This document shows positions 35,451-44,418 of a stretch of 64,000 nt of DNA, piece by piece. This DNA is from CAYXOX01 sp964466745 (lineage in GTDB: Bacteria > Pseudomonadota > Alphaproteobacteria > Rhodobacterales > Rhodobacteraceae), in the NCBI GenBank assembly GCA_964466745.1, contig CAYXOX010000003.1, positions 1-64,000 of the forward strand. The letters are read 5' to 3'. The notes under the pieces are model-generated. The model ran no database searches. It was not told where the DNA came from and saw nothing but the letters and a program-made list of their open reading frames with translations. Numbering within the stretch: position 1 is the first letter of the stretch; each line of letters begins with the position of its first letter. The translations under genes were made by a program, and so were the position numbers.

Positions 35451-36301
35451 CCGCCGCCGAAGGCAAGCCCTGCATCATCTGCGTCGCGATCACCGGTTCG
35501 GTCGCCCGCAAGCGCGACAATCCGGCGGTGCCGATCACCGTTTCCGAACAGGTGGAGAGCACGCACGAGGCTTTCGAGGCGGGCGCGTCGATCCTGCACG
35601 CCCATGTGCGCAACGACGACGAGAGCCCGAGCTCGGACCCGGGGAAGTTCGCTCGGCTGAAGGAAAGCGTGGAGGCGCACTGCCCCGGCATGATCGTGCA
35701 GTTTTCCACCGGGGGGCGTTCGGGCGCGGGGCACGAGCGCGGCGGCATGCTGCCCCTGCGCCCCGACATGGCTTCGCTCACGGTCGGCTCCAACAACTTC
35801 CCCACCCGGGTCTACGAGAACCCGCCGGACCTCGTGGACTGGCTTGCCGGCGAGATGATCGCCCATGACGTGAAGCCCGAGATCGAGGCCTTCGACCTCT
35901 CCCACATCTTCCAGGCCGCAAGGATGCATGCCGACGGCCGCATCCGGGAGCGGCCCTATGTGCAGTTCGTGATGGGCGTGAAGAATTCGATGCCCGTCGA
36001 CCGGGAGGTGTTCGATTTCTACCTGCGCACGGTGCACAGGCTCTTCGGGGAGGATGCTCCGTGGTGCGCGGCCGGGATCGGGGCCAACCAGATCGTCCTC
36101 AACGAGTGGGCCATCGCCGCGGGCGGCCACGCCCGCACGGGGCTGGAAGACAACGTGCGCCTCGACAAGGCCACCCTCGCGCCCTCGAATGCAGCGCTCG
36201 TGCGCCGTGCCGCCGAGATCTGCGAGGCCCACGGCCGCCCCGTGGCAAGCTGGCGCGAGGCGCGCGCCATTCTGGGCCTGCGGATGCCCGAGGCCGCCTG
36301 A
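35447..36301 (+). CDS. BKACE-family beta-keto acid cleavage enzyme
   Basis: A 284-aa TIM-barrel enzyme (DUF849). It has the zinc pair His51-x-His53 (ILHAHVRND), the acidic patch GIGANQIVLNEWAIAAGG near the C-terminus, and EAFDLSHIFQAARM. Family enzymes condense a beta-keto acid with acetyl-CoA and cleave it to acetoacetate plus a new CoA ester; Kce of lysine fermentation and carnitine-derived dehydrocarnitine cleavage are known cases. The substrate here is not readable. Start overlaps the 35-codon frame. The next gene is on the opposite strand. Confidence 0.88.
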   Translation: MTAAEGKPCIICVAITGSVARKRDNPAVPITVSEQVESTHEAFEAGASILHAHVRNDDESPSSDPGKFARLKESVEAHCPGMIVQFSTGGRSGAGHERGGMLPLRPDMASLTVGSNNFPTRVYENPPDLVDWLAGEMIAHDVKPEIEAFDLSHIFQAARMHADGRIRERPYVQFVMGVKNSMPVDREVFDFYLRTVHRLFGEDAPWCAAGIGANQIVLNEWAIAAGGHARTGLEDNVRLDKATLAPSNAALVRRAAEICEAHGRPVASWREARAILGLRMPEAA

Positions 36302-36424
36302 CCGGGGGCCGCGGCGCGTCTGCACGCGCCCGGGCGGGCCCGGTGCCGGCACGCGCGCCGCCCTGCCCTCCGCGCGCCGGTAGGGAGGGGCAGCGGCGCG
36401 CAGGGGGCGGCTCCGCCGACCCGC

Positions 36425-37417
36425 TCAGGATGCGTTGCGCACGCGCAACTGATCGAAGGCCACCGCAGCGATCAGGACCGCGCCGCGGGTGATCTCCTGC
36501 CAGAAGCTGGAGACGTTCATGAGCGTCAGCCCGTTGTTCAGCGTGCCGAGAATCAGAACGGCGAGCACGGTGCCCCATACCGAGCCGCGCCCGCCGTAGA
36601 GGCTGGTGCCCCCGAGGATGATCGCCGCGATCACGGTGAGCAGCTGCGAGCCCGCCGCGGTGGGCGCCGCCGCGCCGAGCATGGCCGCGAGCACCACCCC
36701 CGCGAAGGCCCCTACCGCGCCCGAGAGCATGTAGAGCACGAGCTGAACCCGGTCGACGTTGATGCCCATGAGCCTGCTGGCGTCCGGATTGCCGCCGGCG
36801 GCGTAGATCTCGCGCCCGAAGCGCGTGCGGCTCATCACCCACCACATGAAGAGGGCGAAGAGGCTCATCACGATCAGCGGCACGGGGATTCCCATCACGC
36901 GGCCCGAGCCGAGCCAGTTGAACCCGTCAACGATCAGGGGCTTGCTGAGCCCACCGGTGAGCACGAGGGCGGCGCCGCTGTAGATACTCATGGTCCCAAG
37001 CGTCACGATCAGCGGGTTGAGCCGCAGCCGCGTGGCGAGCATGCCGTTGAACCCGCCCAGCGACATCCCGATCACGATGGCCAGGGCGCAGGCCAGCCAG
37101 ATGTCGATGCCGGCCGAATAAAGCAGCGAGACGGTCACGCCCGAGAGCCCGGCGATGGCGGCCACCGAGAGATCGAGCCCGCCGGCCACGATCAGCGGCG
37201 TGCCCGCGATGGCCATGAGCCCGATGACCGACATGTTCGAGCCGATCGACATCAGGTTGCGCGTCTGCAGGAAGAACGGCGACAGCAGGCTGAAGGCGAT
37301 GAAGACGATCACGTAGAAAATGGCGAGCACCGCGACGCCCGCCCATTCCTTGCCCAGAAGCGCGCGCAGCGCCGACTGGTTGTTCGGCGCCTGCGCCGCC
37401 GCATCCTGCTGTGTCAT
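36425..37417 (-). CDS. Rbs/Xyl-type sugar ABC permease
   Basis: A 330-aa membrane protein of the BPD_transp_2 (RbsC/XylH) family with about nine helices. Hallmarks are FFLQTRNLMSIGSNMSVIGLMA near the start, AGGLDLSVAAIAGLSGV, the cytoplasmic loop RTRFGREIYAAGGNPDASRLMGI, and LLTVIAAIILGGTSLYGGRG. ATG 37417 is chosen because upstream residues are not conserved in type. It is transcribed away from the GntR gene, while its presumed binding protein (39402) and ATPase (40635) lie on the other strand, so the ABC importer is split around the regulator. Confidence 0.9.
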   Translation of the reverse strand: MTQQDAAAQAPNNQSALRALLGKEWAGVAVLAIFYVIVFIAFSLLSPFFLQTRNLMSIGSNMSVIGLMAIAGTPLIVAGGLDLSVAAIAGLSGVTVSLLYSAGIDIWLACALAIVIGMSLGGFNGMLATRLRLNPLIVTLGTMSIYSGAALVLTGGLSKPLIVDGFNWLGSGRVMGIPVPLIVMSLFALFMWWVMSRTRFGREIYAAGGNPDASRLMGINVDRVQLVLYMLSGAVGAFAGVVLAAMLGAAAPTAAGSQLLTVIAAIILGGTSLYGGRGSVWGTVLAVLILGTLNNGLTLMNVSSFWQEITRGAVLIAAVAFDQLRVRNAS

Positions 37418-37492
37418 CCGGCTCTCCCTCGGGCAGTCGAAGATTTCTCCCGCTCGGAGCTTGACTACCAAGCCCGTCGCCGACTAGTCAAT

Positions 37493-37509
37493 AAGTGGTC
37501 AGGCCACTT
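37493..37509. promoter_or_regulatory. GntR operator candidate between the permease and gntR
   Basis: AAGTGG-N5-CCACTT is a 17-bp inverted repeat in the divergent intergenic region; a partial repeat of the half-site (CACTTGG) follows at 37513-37519. FadR-subfamily operators have this size, though the core differs from the classical TGGTNNNACCA. Confidence 0.4.
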
Positions 37510-37558
37510 GGTCACTTGGTGATTGCCAGGTGTGAGCGAGGGGCCGCGGACAGGCGCG

Positions 37559-38392
37559 ATGGACACAAGGGGAGGTGTGACCATTCTCGGCGACAGCGAC
37601 ATCAGGCCGATAGCCAAGACGGGCGCCTCGGACTTGCTCGTCGAGCAGATCCTTGGCTTCGTGAAGGCCGGCCGCCTGAAACCCGGCGACAAGCTGCCCT
37701 CCGAACGCGACCTCGCCGAACGGTTCGAGGTCAGCCGCCCAACGGTGCGCGAAGCGATGCGGGCGCTTTCGGTGCTGGGCATCGTGGAGATCCGACACGG
37801 CGGCGGCGCCTTCGTCACCGCGCTGCGCGCCACCGAGCTGCTCGGACCGCTCAACTTCTTCCTGTCGCTCTCGGAAGTCTCCATCGAGAAACTCTACGAG
37901 GCGCGGCGGCTCATCGAGGGCGAGATCTGTGCCCTTGCCGCCTCGCGGGTGGATGCCGCCTTCTGCGCGGAGCTGGAGGCGATGATCGAGAAACAGGAGG
38001 TCGTGAAAGAGAATGTGGACGCCTATCTCGCGATCGACAGCCGCTTCCACGAGCGCCTCGCCGAGGCGTCGGGCAATCCGTTCCTGGCCCGTGCGGCCCA
38101 GAGCCTCAACGTGCTCGGCATCGAGTTCCGCCGCGCCTCGGCGGTAACGGGTCAGGCCCAGTCGCGTTCCATCGCAGACCACCGCCGGATCCTGGCCGCT
38201 CTGCGCGCGGGCGATGTCGCCGGTTCCCGCGCGGCGATGGAGGCGCATATGGAGCAGGTGTTCTCGACCACCCGCCGCGCGCTCGACAGGGCCGCTGTCC
38301 AGCGTGCGGAAGCCGAGGCCCCGGCCGCACCCGCCCCCGGCGTGGCCGGCACGCAACGCCCCGCCGCCCCGCCGCCGGCAAGGGAGGCCTGA
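37559..38392 (+). CDS. GntR-family (FadR subfamily) regulator
   Basis: A 277-aa regulator. The winged helix (GRLKPGDKLPSERDLAERF, VSRPTVREAMRALSVLGIVEI, RHGGGAFV) is followed by a helical FCD effector domain (LYEARRLIEGEICALAASR, then DSRFHERLAEASGNPFL with potential metal-binding Asp/His). The C-terminal 25 residues are Pro/Ala-rich. ATG 37559 is used; a TTG at 37523 and a GTG just after AAGGGGAGG (37568-37576) are alternatives. It likely represses the divergent permease and the sugar genes downstream in response to a sugar acid. Confidence 0.87.
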   Translation: MDTRGGVTILGDSDIRPIAKTGASDLLVEQILGFVKAGRLKPGDKLPSERDLAERFEVSRPTVREAMRALSVLGIVEIRHGGGAFVTALRATELLGPLNFFLSLSEVSIEKLYEARRLIEGEICALAASRVDAAFCAELEAMIEKQEVVKENVDAYLAIDSRFHERLAEASGNPFLARAAQSLNVLGIEFRRASAVTGQAQSRSIADHRRILAALRAGDVAGSRAAMEAHMEQVFSTTRRALDRAAVQRAEAEAPAAPAPGVAGTQRPAAPPPAREA

Positions 38393-38395
38393 GTG

Positions 38396-39352
38396 ATGCC
38401 GACCGTGGTGGTGACCGATTCGACCTTCCCGGACGTGGCGCAGGAACGGGCCGCGGCCGAGGCGCAGGGCTGCGCCTTCAGCGCCCACCAGTGCCGGAGC
38501 GCCGAGGAAGTGGCCGAGGCGATGGACGGTGCCACGGTGGCCGCGGTGCAGTTCGCTCCCGTCACCCGCGAGGCCATCGCCCGCCTCGCGCCGGGGGCTG
38601 CCATCATCCGCTACGGCATCGGCTACGACAACATCGATATCGCCGCCGCCCGGGAGCTCGGCGTGCCCGTCGGCTACGTGCCCGACTACTGCACCGAGGA
38701 GGTCGCCGAGCACACCTGCGCCAGCCTGCTGGCGCTGCTGCGCAAGCTGCCCGCGCTCGATGCCTCGGTGCGGGCGGGCCGATGGGAGGCCGTGGCCGTC
38801 GCCCGCCCCGTCAAGCCCTTCGCCGAAACGCTGGTGGGCTTTTTCGGCTTCGGGCAGATCGGCCGCGCGGTCCACGCCCGCCTTGCGGGCTTCGGCTTCC
38901 GGTTCGCCGTGTCCGACCCGGCGCTCGATGCCGAGGCCGCCGCGGCGCTGGCGCTCGAACGGCTGGATGCCGCGGCGCTCTTCGAGCGCTGCGACGCGGT
39001 GTGCCTGCATGCCCCGGCCAACGCGCACACGAACGGCATCATCAACGCAACGACGCTGGCGGCCATGCCGTGCCACGCCGTGATCGTGAACGCAGCCCGC
39101 GGTTCGCTGGTCGACGAAGCCTCCCTCGCGGCGGCGCTCGAAGCCGGCGAGATCGGCGGCGCGGCGCTGGACGTCTTCACGACGGAACCGTTGCCGGCCG
39201 ACTCGCCCCTGCGGGGCGCACCCAACCTCATGCTGTCGCCCCACGCGGCCTGGTACTCGGAGGCCGCGATCGGCCGCCTGCAGGGCCTCGTGGCCGACGA
39301 CATAACTCGCCACCTGGCGGGCAAGGCCCTTCGCAAACCGGTGCCAGGCTGA
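38396..39352 (+). CDS. D-isomer-specific 2-hydroxyacid dehydrogenase
   Basis: A 318-aa NAD-dependent dehydrogenase of the phosphoglycerate dehydrogenase/CtBP family. The Rossmann motif GFFGFGQIGRAVHARL and the catalytic-region blocks YGIGYDNIDIAAARELG, VNAARGSLVDEASL (Arg), DVFTTEPLP (Glu) and SPHAAWYSEAA (His) are all visible. It reduces a 2-keto acid or oxidises a D-2-hydroxyacid; the substrate is unknown. GTG at 38393 is an equally placed start. It follows the regulator by 3 bases, so it belongs to the same operon. Confidence 0.88.
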   Translation: MPTVVVTDSTFPDVAQERAAAEAQGCAFSAHQCRSAEEVAEAMDGATVAAVQFAPVTREAIARLAPGAAIIRYGIGYDNIDIAAARELGVPVGYVPDYCTEEVAEHTCASLLALLRKLPALDASVRAGRWEAVAVARPVKPFAETLVGFFGFGQIGRAVHARLAGFGFRFAVSDPALDAEAAAALALERLDAAALFERCDAVCLHAPANAHTNGIINATTLAAMPCHAVIVNAARGSLVDEASLAAALEAGEIGGAALDVFTTEPLPADSPLRGAPNLMLSPHAAWYSEAAIGRLQGLVADDITRHLAGKALRKPVPG

Positions 39353-39401
39353 GGCCACGCCGGAGGGAGGAGAAAACGAAATGGATCGACAGGAGGACAA
39401 G

Positions 39402-40556
39402 ATGACATTTCGGACACTGCTGGCCCTCGGGGCCTCGCTCATCGCCACCCAGGCCGCCGCGGTCGAACCCGCCGACCTTCAGGGCCAGCGTCTGAGCGAC
39501 GCCGAGTTCGCCGAACTCGTCGCCGCCGCGCGCGAGGCCAACCCGCCCCGCAACGGCGACAACTACGTGATCGGCTTCGCCAACCTCGGCCGCAACGCGC
39601 CCTTCTTCCTGCTCGTCGAGAACGGCATCCTCGCGAATGCCGAGGATGCCGGCGTCGACGTGCTCGTCACCGACAACGCCTTCGATGGCGCCACGGCGCT
39701 CGCCAACGCCGACAGCTACATCCAGCGCAATGTCGACTACGTGATCGAGTTCCAGACGGATGCGAACTTCGGCCCCGTCATCATGCAGCGCTTCGGCGCG
39801 GAGGACATTCCCGTCATCGCCATCGACATCCCGATGCCGGGCGCGACCTTCATGGGCGCCAACAACCCGCGTTCGGGCTTCATGGGCGGCGCCTATCTCG
39901 GCCAGAGTGCGCGCGAGAAATGGGGCGACGACGCGGTGATGAGCGGCTACCTCGTGGTGGGCGAGCTTCCGCAATCGGGCGCGATCCCTGCCATGCGGAC
40001 CGACGGCCAGGTGGCGGGCTTCCTCGCCGAGTATCCCGACTTCCCCGAGGACCGCGTCATCAAGATCGACACCAAGGGCACGCTCGAGGAAGGCTTCCGG
40101 GTGATGAGCGATCTCATCGGCCGCATTCCCGAGGACGCACCGATCCTCGGCCTCGCGATCAACGACCAGTCCATCGTCGGCATGCTCCGCGCCGTCGAGC
40201 AGGCCGGCCGCATCGACAACGCGCTCTTCGTGGGCATGGGCGCCGACGAGGGCGCCACCATGGCCGAGGAGGAAAGCTTCATCGCCTCGGTGGGCTACTT
40301 CCCGGAGAACTACGGCAACTACCTCGTGCCCATGGCGCTGATGGAGCTCGGCGGGCAGGACCTTCCGCCGGCGGTGCTCGTCAACCACACCATGGTGACG
40401 CGCGGGACCGTCTGCGAGTTCTACCCCGAGGTGCCCTGTGCAGATGTCGACGAGTTGACGCTGGACTTCCCGCAGGAGGCGTTCGACGCGCACCTCGCGG
40501 CGCAGGCCGAGAACCCCGATCTCGCGGATTACCAGGACCTGATCCCGTCCAACTGA
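39402..40556 (+). CDS. Rbs-type sugar ABC substrate-binding protein
   Basis: A 384-aa periplasmic-binding protein of the type 1 (RbsB/LacI-like) fold, longer than the usual 300-330. The signal peptide TFRTLLALGASLIATQAAA precedes the mature AVEPADL. Core blocks are GDNYVIGFANLGRNAPFFLLV, DNAFDGATALANADSYIQRN, VIAIDIPMPGATFMGANN and the late TVCEFYPEVPCADV with two cysteines that may form a disulfide. Two starts have good ribosome-binding sites (39381 and 39402); 39402 gives the cleaner signal peptide. A strong hairpin follows. Confidence 0.87.
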   Translation: MTFRTLLALGASLIATQAAAVEPADLQGQRLSDAEFAELVAAAREANPPRNGDNYVIGFANLGRNAPFFLLVENGILANAEDAGVDVLVTDNAFDGATALANADSYIQRNVDYVIEFQTDANFGPVIMQRFGAEDIPVIAIDIPMPGATFMGANNPRSGFMGGAYLGQSAREKWGDDAVMSGYLVVGELPQSGAIPAMRTDGQVAGFLAEYPDFPEDRVIKIDTKGTLEEGFRVMSDLIGRIPEDAPILGLAINDQSIVGMLRAVEQAGRIDNALFVGMGADEGATMAEEESFIASVGYFPENYGNYLVPMALMELGGQDLPPAVLVNHTMVTRGTVCEFYPEVPCADVDELTLDFPQEAFDAHLAAQAENPDLADYQDLIPSN

Positions 40557-40568
40557 CGGCGGCGAGAC

Positions 40569-40597
40569 GGCACGCCCGGCCAGGCGCCGGGCGTGCC
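40569..40597 (+). terminator. Intercistronic hairpin after the sugar-binding protein
   Basis: GGCACGCCCGG (40569-40579) and CCGGGCGTGCC (40587-40597) pair perfectly over 11 bp with a 7-base loop, 12 bases after the stop and before the ATPase gene. Confidence 0.55.
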
Positions 40598-40634
40598 CCA
40601 CGGCAGCAAGGCACACCGGCGCAGGGAGGGCGCG

Positions 40635-42137
40635 ATGCTGCTCGAAATGAAGGGGATCACCAAGGTCTTCGGCCCCTCGCGGGTCCTCGACGAGGTGCAT
40701 CTCGACCTCGAGGAAGGCGAGATCGTCGCCCTGCTCGGCGCGAACGGTGCCGGCAAGTCCACCCTCATGAAGATCATGACGGGAATATACTCCCGCGATG
40801 CGGGCACGCTGCGCGTCGCCGGCTCCGAAGTGGACATCCGCACCCCCTCCGACGCGATGGCGCTGGGCATACGCCTCGTGCCGCAAGAGCTTCAGGTGCT
40901 GCCCGATCTCAGCGTGGCCGAGAACATCTTCCTCGGAACGTTGCCCACGCGGGGCCGCTCGCCCCTGGCCACCGTGGACCGCGGCGCACTCCAGGAGCGT
41001 TCCCGCGCGATCCTTGCACGGCTCGGCATCACCGACATGGACGTCACCCGCCGCCTCGGGCGCTTCTCGGTGTCCGAGCAGCGCCTCGTAGAGATCGCAC
41101 GCGCGCTCGCCGGCGAGGCGCGGATTCTCGTGCTCGACGAGCCCACGGCCTCGCTTTCGGCGCCCGAGAAGGCGCGGCTCTTCGAGATCCTGCGCCGGCT
41201 CAAGGCCCGCGGCGTCTCCATCATCTTCATCTCTCACTTCCTCGACGAGGTGTTCGAGATCTGCGACCGCATCGAGGTGCTGCGCGACGGCCGCAACGCC
41301 GGCGATTTCGTGACGGAAGAAACATCCCACCACGCGGTGCTCACCGCGATGCTGGGCCGCGAACTCACCGACCTCTTTCCCGAGCGAACCGGCCGCTTCG
41401 GCGAGGTGATCTTCGAGGCCGAGGCGCTGGGCGCCCCGCCCCGCGTGCACGACGTGGCCTTCAAGGTCAGGTCGGGCGAGATCCACGGGATATTCGGGCT
41501 GATCGGCTCGGGCATCGAGGAAGTGGGCAAGCTGCTTTTCGCGGTGCACAAGGTGGACCGCGGCGCGCTCCGGCTCGCGGGAAAGCCCTTCGCGCCGTCC
41601 AGCGTGTCCGCCGCGATCGCGGCCGGGGTGGGCTTTGTCTCGGCCGAACGAAAATCCGAGGGCATCGTGCCCGAGCTGCCGCTCGCCGACAACTTCACCC
41701 TTCCCTTCCTCGAACGCCACAGCGCCGCCCAGATCATCCGCCCCGCCTCGCAGCGCAGCTTCTCGAACCGCTGGATCGAGGCGTTGGGCGTGCGCACGAC
41801 GGGAGCGGAGCAGAAGATCTCGGGGCTGTCGGGCGGCAACCAGCAGAAGGTGTGCATCGGCCGCTGGCTGGTGGAGGGCCTGCGCGTGCTGATCCTCGAG
41901 GAGCCCACCCGCGGCGTCGATCTCGGCGCGCGCCGGGACATTTACGCCCACCTGCGCCGGCTGGCCGACGAAGGCCTCGCCGTGATCGTGCTGTCGTCGG
42001 ACGCCGAGGAGATCGGCGGGCTCGCCGACCGCTCGACCGTGCTGATCGACGGCACCGTCGCCAAGCGCTTCGACGCGCCCGTGGATGCCCAGACCCTCAT
42101 GGCCACCGCCACCCGCGAGGTGGCCGCGGCCTCATGA
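40635..42137 (+). CDS. Rbs/Mgl-type sugar ABC ATPase (two nucleotide-binding domains)
   Basis: A 500-aa tandem ATPase. NBD1 has Walker A GANGAGKST, a signature-like FSVSEQRLVEIARAL and Walker B ILVLDEPTASLS. NBD2 has a degenerate Walker A region (IFGLIGSGIEEVG), the signature LSGGNQQKVCIGRWL and LILEEPTRGVDLGAR, which is the normal asymmetry of RbsA/XylG. It powers the importer whose permease is the divergent gene at 36425. GGGAGGG precedes the ATG. Confidence 0.92.
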   Translation: MLLEMKGITKVFGPSRVLDEVHLDLEEGEIVALLGANGAGKSTLMKIMTGIYSRDAGTLRVAGSEVDIRTPSDAMALGIRLVPQELQVLPDLSVAENIFLGTLPTRGRSPLATVDRGALQERSRAILARLGITDMDVTRRLGRFSVSEQRLVEIARALAGEARILVLDEPTASLSAPEKARLFEILRRLKARGVSIIFISHFLDEVFEICDRIEVLRDGRNAGDFVTEETSHHAVLTAMLGRELTDLFPERTGRFGEVIFEAEALGAPPRVHDVAFKVRSGEIHGIFGLIGSGIEEVGKLLFAVHKVDRGALRLAGKPFAPSSVSAAIAAGVGFVSAERKSEGIVPELPLADNFTLPFLERHSAAQIIRPASQRSFSNRWIEALGVRTTGAEQKISGLSGGNQQKVCIGRWLVEGLRVLILEEPTRGVDLGARRDIYAHLRRLADEGLAVIVLSSDAEEIGGLADRSTVLIDGTVAKRFDAPVDAQTLMATATREVAAAS

Positions 42138-42156
42138 AAAACAGGGAGAACTCGCC

Positions 42157-42972
42157 ATGAAACTCTGCGTGACCTCTTGGTCGTTCCCGCACCTGACGCT
42201 GGCGGAGGTCGCCGGCATCTCGAAGGTGCTCGGGCTCGAAGGCGTCGATGTCAGCTTCTTCTACGCATCGGGGCTCGACAAAGCGCGCCTGCTGGGCGAG
42301 CCCGAGGCCTATGGCACCGAGATCGCCGGCATCACCGGCCTGCCGGTTTCCAACCTCTACTACCTCTTCGGCGAGGGGCTGGCCGACCGCAACCTCGCCC
42401 TCGGCACGCCCGACCCGCAGAACGCGCAGGACTTCGGCAAGGCGCTTGCGTTCTGCAAGGCCGCCGGTGCGCCGTCGGTCTTCCTGCTGCCGGGGCTCGT
42501 GAACCCCGGACAGAGCCGGCGGCAGGCGTTCGAAGCCTCCGCGGAAGCGCTCAAGCCGCTGGTGGCCGCGGGCCAGGAGGCAGGCGTCACCGTGACGATC
42601 GAGCCCCATGTGCACGGGCTGATCGAATCCGTGGAGATGTCGGCCGAGATGGTGGAGCGGGTGCCGGGGCTGAAGATCACCCTCGACCTGGCCCATTTCG
42701 TGACTCTCGGCTACCGACAGGACGAGATCGAGAGCTTGGCGCCCTACACCGGCCACGTCCACCTGCGCCAGGCCCGGCAAGGCGCGCTCCAGGCCAAGAT
42801 GGAAGAGGGGACGATCAACTTCCCCTCCCTTCTCGGCACGCTGCGCGACGCCGGCTACGACGGCTGGCTCAGCATCGAATACGTCCACCAGGCCTACATG
42901 AACACGCTCTACGACGACGTGCTCTCCGAGACCGTCAAGATGCGGGACGCCGTGCGCGCCTGGCAGGGCTGA
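42157..42972 (+). CDS. Sugar phosphate isomerase/epimerase (AP endonuclease 2-like TIM barrel)
   Basis: A 271-aa TIM-barrel enzyme. Metal-ligand candidates appear at the expected strands: VTIEPHVHG (Glu, His), ITLDLAHFV (Asp, His), GHVHLRQAR (His) and LSIEYVHQ (Glu). The N-terminus CVTSWSFPHLTLAEVAGI and LEGVDVSFFYASG fit hydroxypyruvate-isomerase or inosose-dehydratase-like members. It likely isomerises or epimerises a sugar in this pathway. GGGAGAA lies before the ATG, 19 bases after the ATPase. Confidence 0.82.
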   Translation: MKLCVTSWSFPHLTLAEVAGISKVLGLEGVDVSFFYASGLDKARLLGEPEAYGTEIAGITGLPVSNLYYLFGEGLADRNLALGTPDPQNAQDFGKALAFCKAAGAPSVFLLPGLVNPGQSRRQAFEASAEALKPLVAAGQEAGVTVTIEPHVHGLIESVEMSAEMVERVPGLKITLDLAHFVTLGYRQDEIESLAPYTGHVHLRQARQGALQAKMEEGTINFPSLLGTLRDAGYDGWLSIEYVHQAYMNTLYDDVLSETVKMRDAVRAWQG

Positions 42973-42995
42973 ACACCACGAACCGGGAGAAAGAC

Positions 42996-43310
42996 ATGGC
43001 CAACTACGCATGGGTGCTGGGCGTTCGGCCCGGCTACGAGGACGAGTACAAGAAGCGGCACGACGAGATCTGGCCGGAACTCGCCGAAGACATCCGCAAA
43101 GCGGGCATCCGCAACTACAACATCTTCCGGCACGGGCTCACGCTTTTCGGCTATTTCGAATGCGACGACCTGCCCGCCGCCATCGAGACTCTCGGCAAGT
43201 CCGACGCGAACCGGCGCTGGGGCGAGTACATGGCGCCGATCATGGTGCTCGACGCCGATCCGAGCACCGGCTTTCCCTACCTGTTGCCGCTGATGTTCCA
43301 CCAGGACTGA
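42996..43310 (+). CDS. RhaM-family L-rhamnose mutarotase-like protein
   Basis: A 104-aa dimeric alpha/beta-barrel-type protein. The motif KKRHDEIWPELAEDIRKAGI with the catalytic His, followed by YNIFRHGLTLFGYFE (Tyr, His) and RRWGEYMAPIM (Trp, Met), matches RhaM/DUF718, which interconverts alpha and beta anomers of L-rhamnose or similar 6-deoxy sugars. It suggests that the imported ligand is a free monosaccharide, possibly a 6-deoxyhexose. GGGAGAAAG precedes the ATG; 23 bases separate it from the isomerase. Confidence 0.88.
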   Translation: MANYAWVLGVRPGYEDEYKKRHDEIWPELAEDIRKAGIRNYNIFRHGLTLFGYFECDDLPAAIETLGKSDANRRWGEYMAPIMVLDADPSTGFPYLLPLMFHQD

Positions 43311-43314
43311 ATCC

Positions 43315-44418
43315 ATGTCGGGGCACTTGGTGCAAAGCGAGATTCTGGGGCGCGCGATCCGCGCCGGCGGCTGGAATGAGCTTGCCGAGGGCACGCCCCG
43401 GCTGATCCGGCGCGCGCTCGAGGCGGGCGACGAGCCCGGCGTCGCCGAGCTCGTGCCCTTCTTTCTTTCCGAGATGCGCGTCGTCTACGACATCTACGCG
43501 CTGTGGTTTCCGCAGACGCTCAAATGCCTCGTCGACAAGGGCATGGCGCCCGGCGAGGCCGCCCGCCGCCACGAGGCCGTGCGCGCAAGGCTCGCGCTGT
43601 TCCACCCCAGCGCCCTGCGCCCGCGCGAGGAGGTCTGGGCCGAGATCGGCGCGGCCCTGGCCCGGGTGCAGGACGCAGCGCTGCCCGCAACAGGGCGCCA
43701 CGCGGCGCTCGATGCCGCCACCGGCACATGGCGCGAGCTGCACGATTGCGAGGTGGACCAGCTGACCGGGCTCTTCGACGTGGTGATGTCCGAACACGGC
43801 GAACCTGCGCTTCTGGACATGTACGAAGGCTGGGTGGTGGGCGACTGGTTCGCCAAGCGCTACCGCCGCTTCGACGTGAGCGAGATGCCCTGGGAGACCG
43901 CGAGATGGCTGCTCGTCTACCTCGCGTTCGAGGGCATGCACGGGCATCTGAGCGGGCCGGCCCGCGATGGCACGATAGAGGTAGCCGAGGACGCCGAGAA
44001 GATCACGCTCTCCTTCGCGCCCTGCGGGTCGGGCGGGCGCACCCTTCAGGGCGAGCCGCGCGACGGGCTCCCGCCCCTGCGCGATCCGGCGATCGGGTGG
44101 GGCGAGCTTTCGGACGCGCATGATTTCACCTGGAACGAGAAAGGGGTGTGCTCCTACTGCGCCCATTGCGCCGTGCTCCACGAGACGCTGCCCATCGCCG
44201 CCTTCGGCTACCCGGTGCGGGTCACCGAGCCCCCCACCGCTCCGCTCGACGGCGAAAGCCGCTGCCGCTGGAGCGTGTACAAGAACCTGCGCGACATCCC
44301 CGAATGGGCCTACACCCGCGTCGGTGCGGTGAAACCCCCGGCCGATGCGCCCCTCGGCTCGGCGGGCCGGGCCGAGCGCGACGCCATGATCGCCGCGGCG
44401 GGCGCGCCCGGTGCGTGA
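43315..44418 (+). CDS. Unknown protein with a CxxCxxC site
   Basis: I do not recognise this 367-aa soluble protein as a named family. The N-terminal half is helical (ELVPFFLSEMRVVYDIYALW, then HDCEVDQLTGLFDVVMSEHG). The C-terminal half is beta-rich and cysteine-bearing: Cys237 in FAPCGSGGRT, Cys279-x2-Cys282-x2-Cys285 in GVCSYCAHCAVLHE, His289, and Cys317. These residues look like a metal or Fe-S site. It starts 4 bases after RhaM and overlaps the next gene by 8, so it is firmly inside the sugar operon. A role in a radical, redox or isomerisation step is possible but unproven. Confidence 0.75.
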   Translation: MSGHLVQSEILGRAIRAGGWNELAEGTPRLIRRALEAGDEPGVAELVPFFLSEMRVVYDIYALWFPQTLKCLVDKGMAPGEAARRHEAVRARLALFHPSALRPREEVWAEIGAALARVQDAALPATGRHAALDAATGTWRELHDCEVDQLTGLFDVVMSEHGEPALLDMYEGWVVGDWFAKRYRRFDVSEMPWETARWLLVYLAFEGMHGHLSGPARDGTIEVAEDAEKITLSFAPCGSGGRTLQGEPRDGLPPLRDPAIGWGELSDAHDFTWNEKGVCSYCAHCAVLHETLPIAAFGYPVRVTEPPTAPLDGESRCRWSVYKNLRDIPEWAYTRVGAVKPPADAPLGSAGRAERDAMIAAAGAPGA

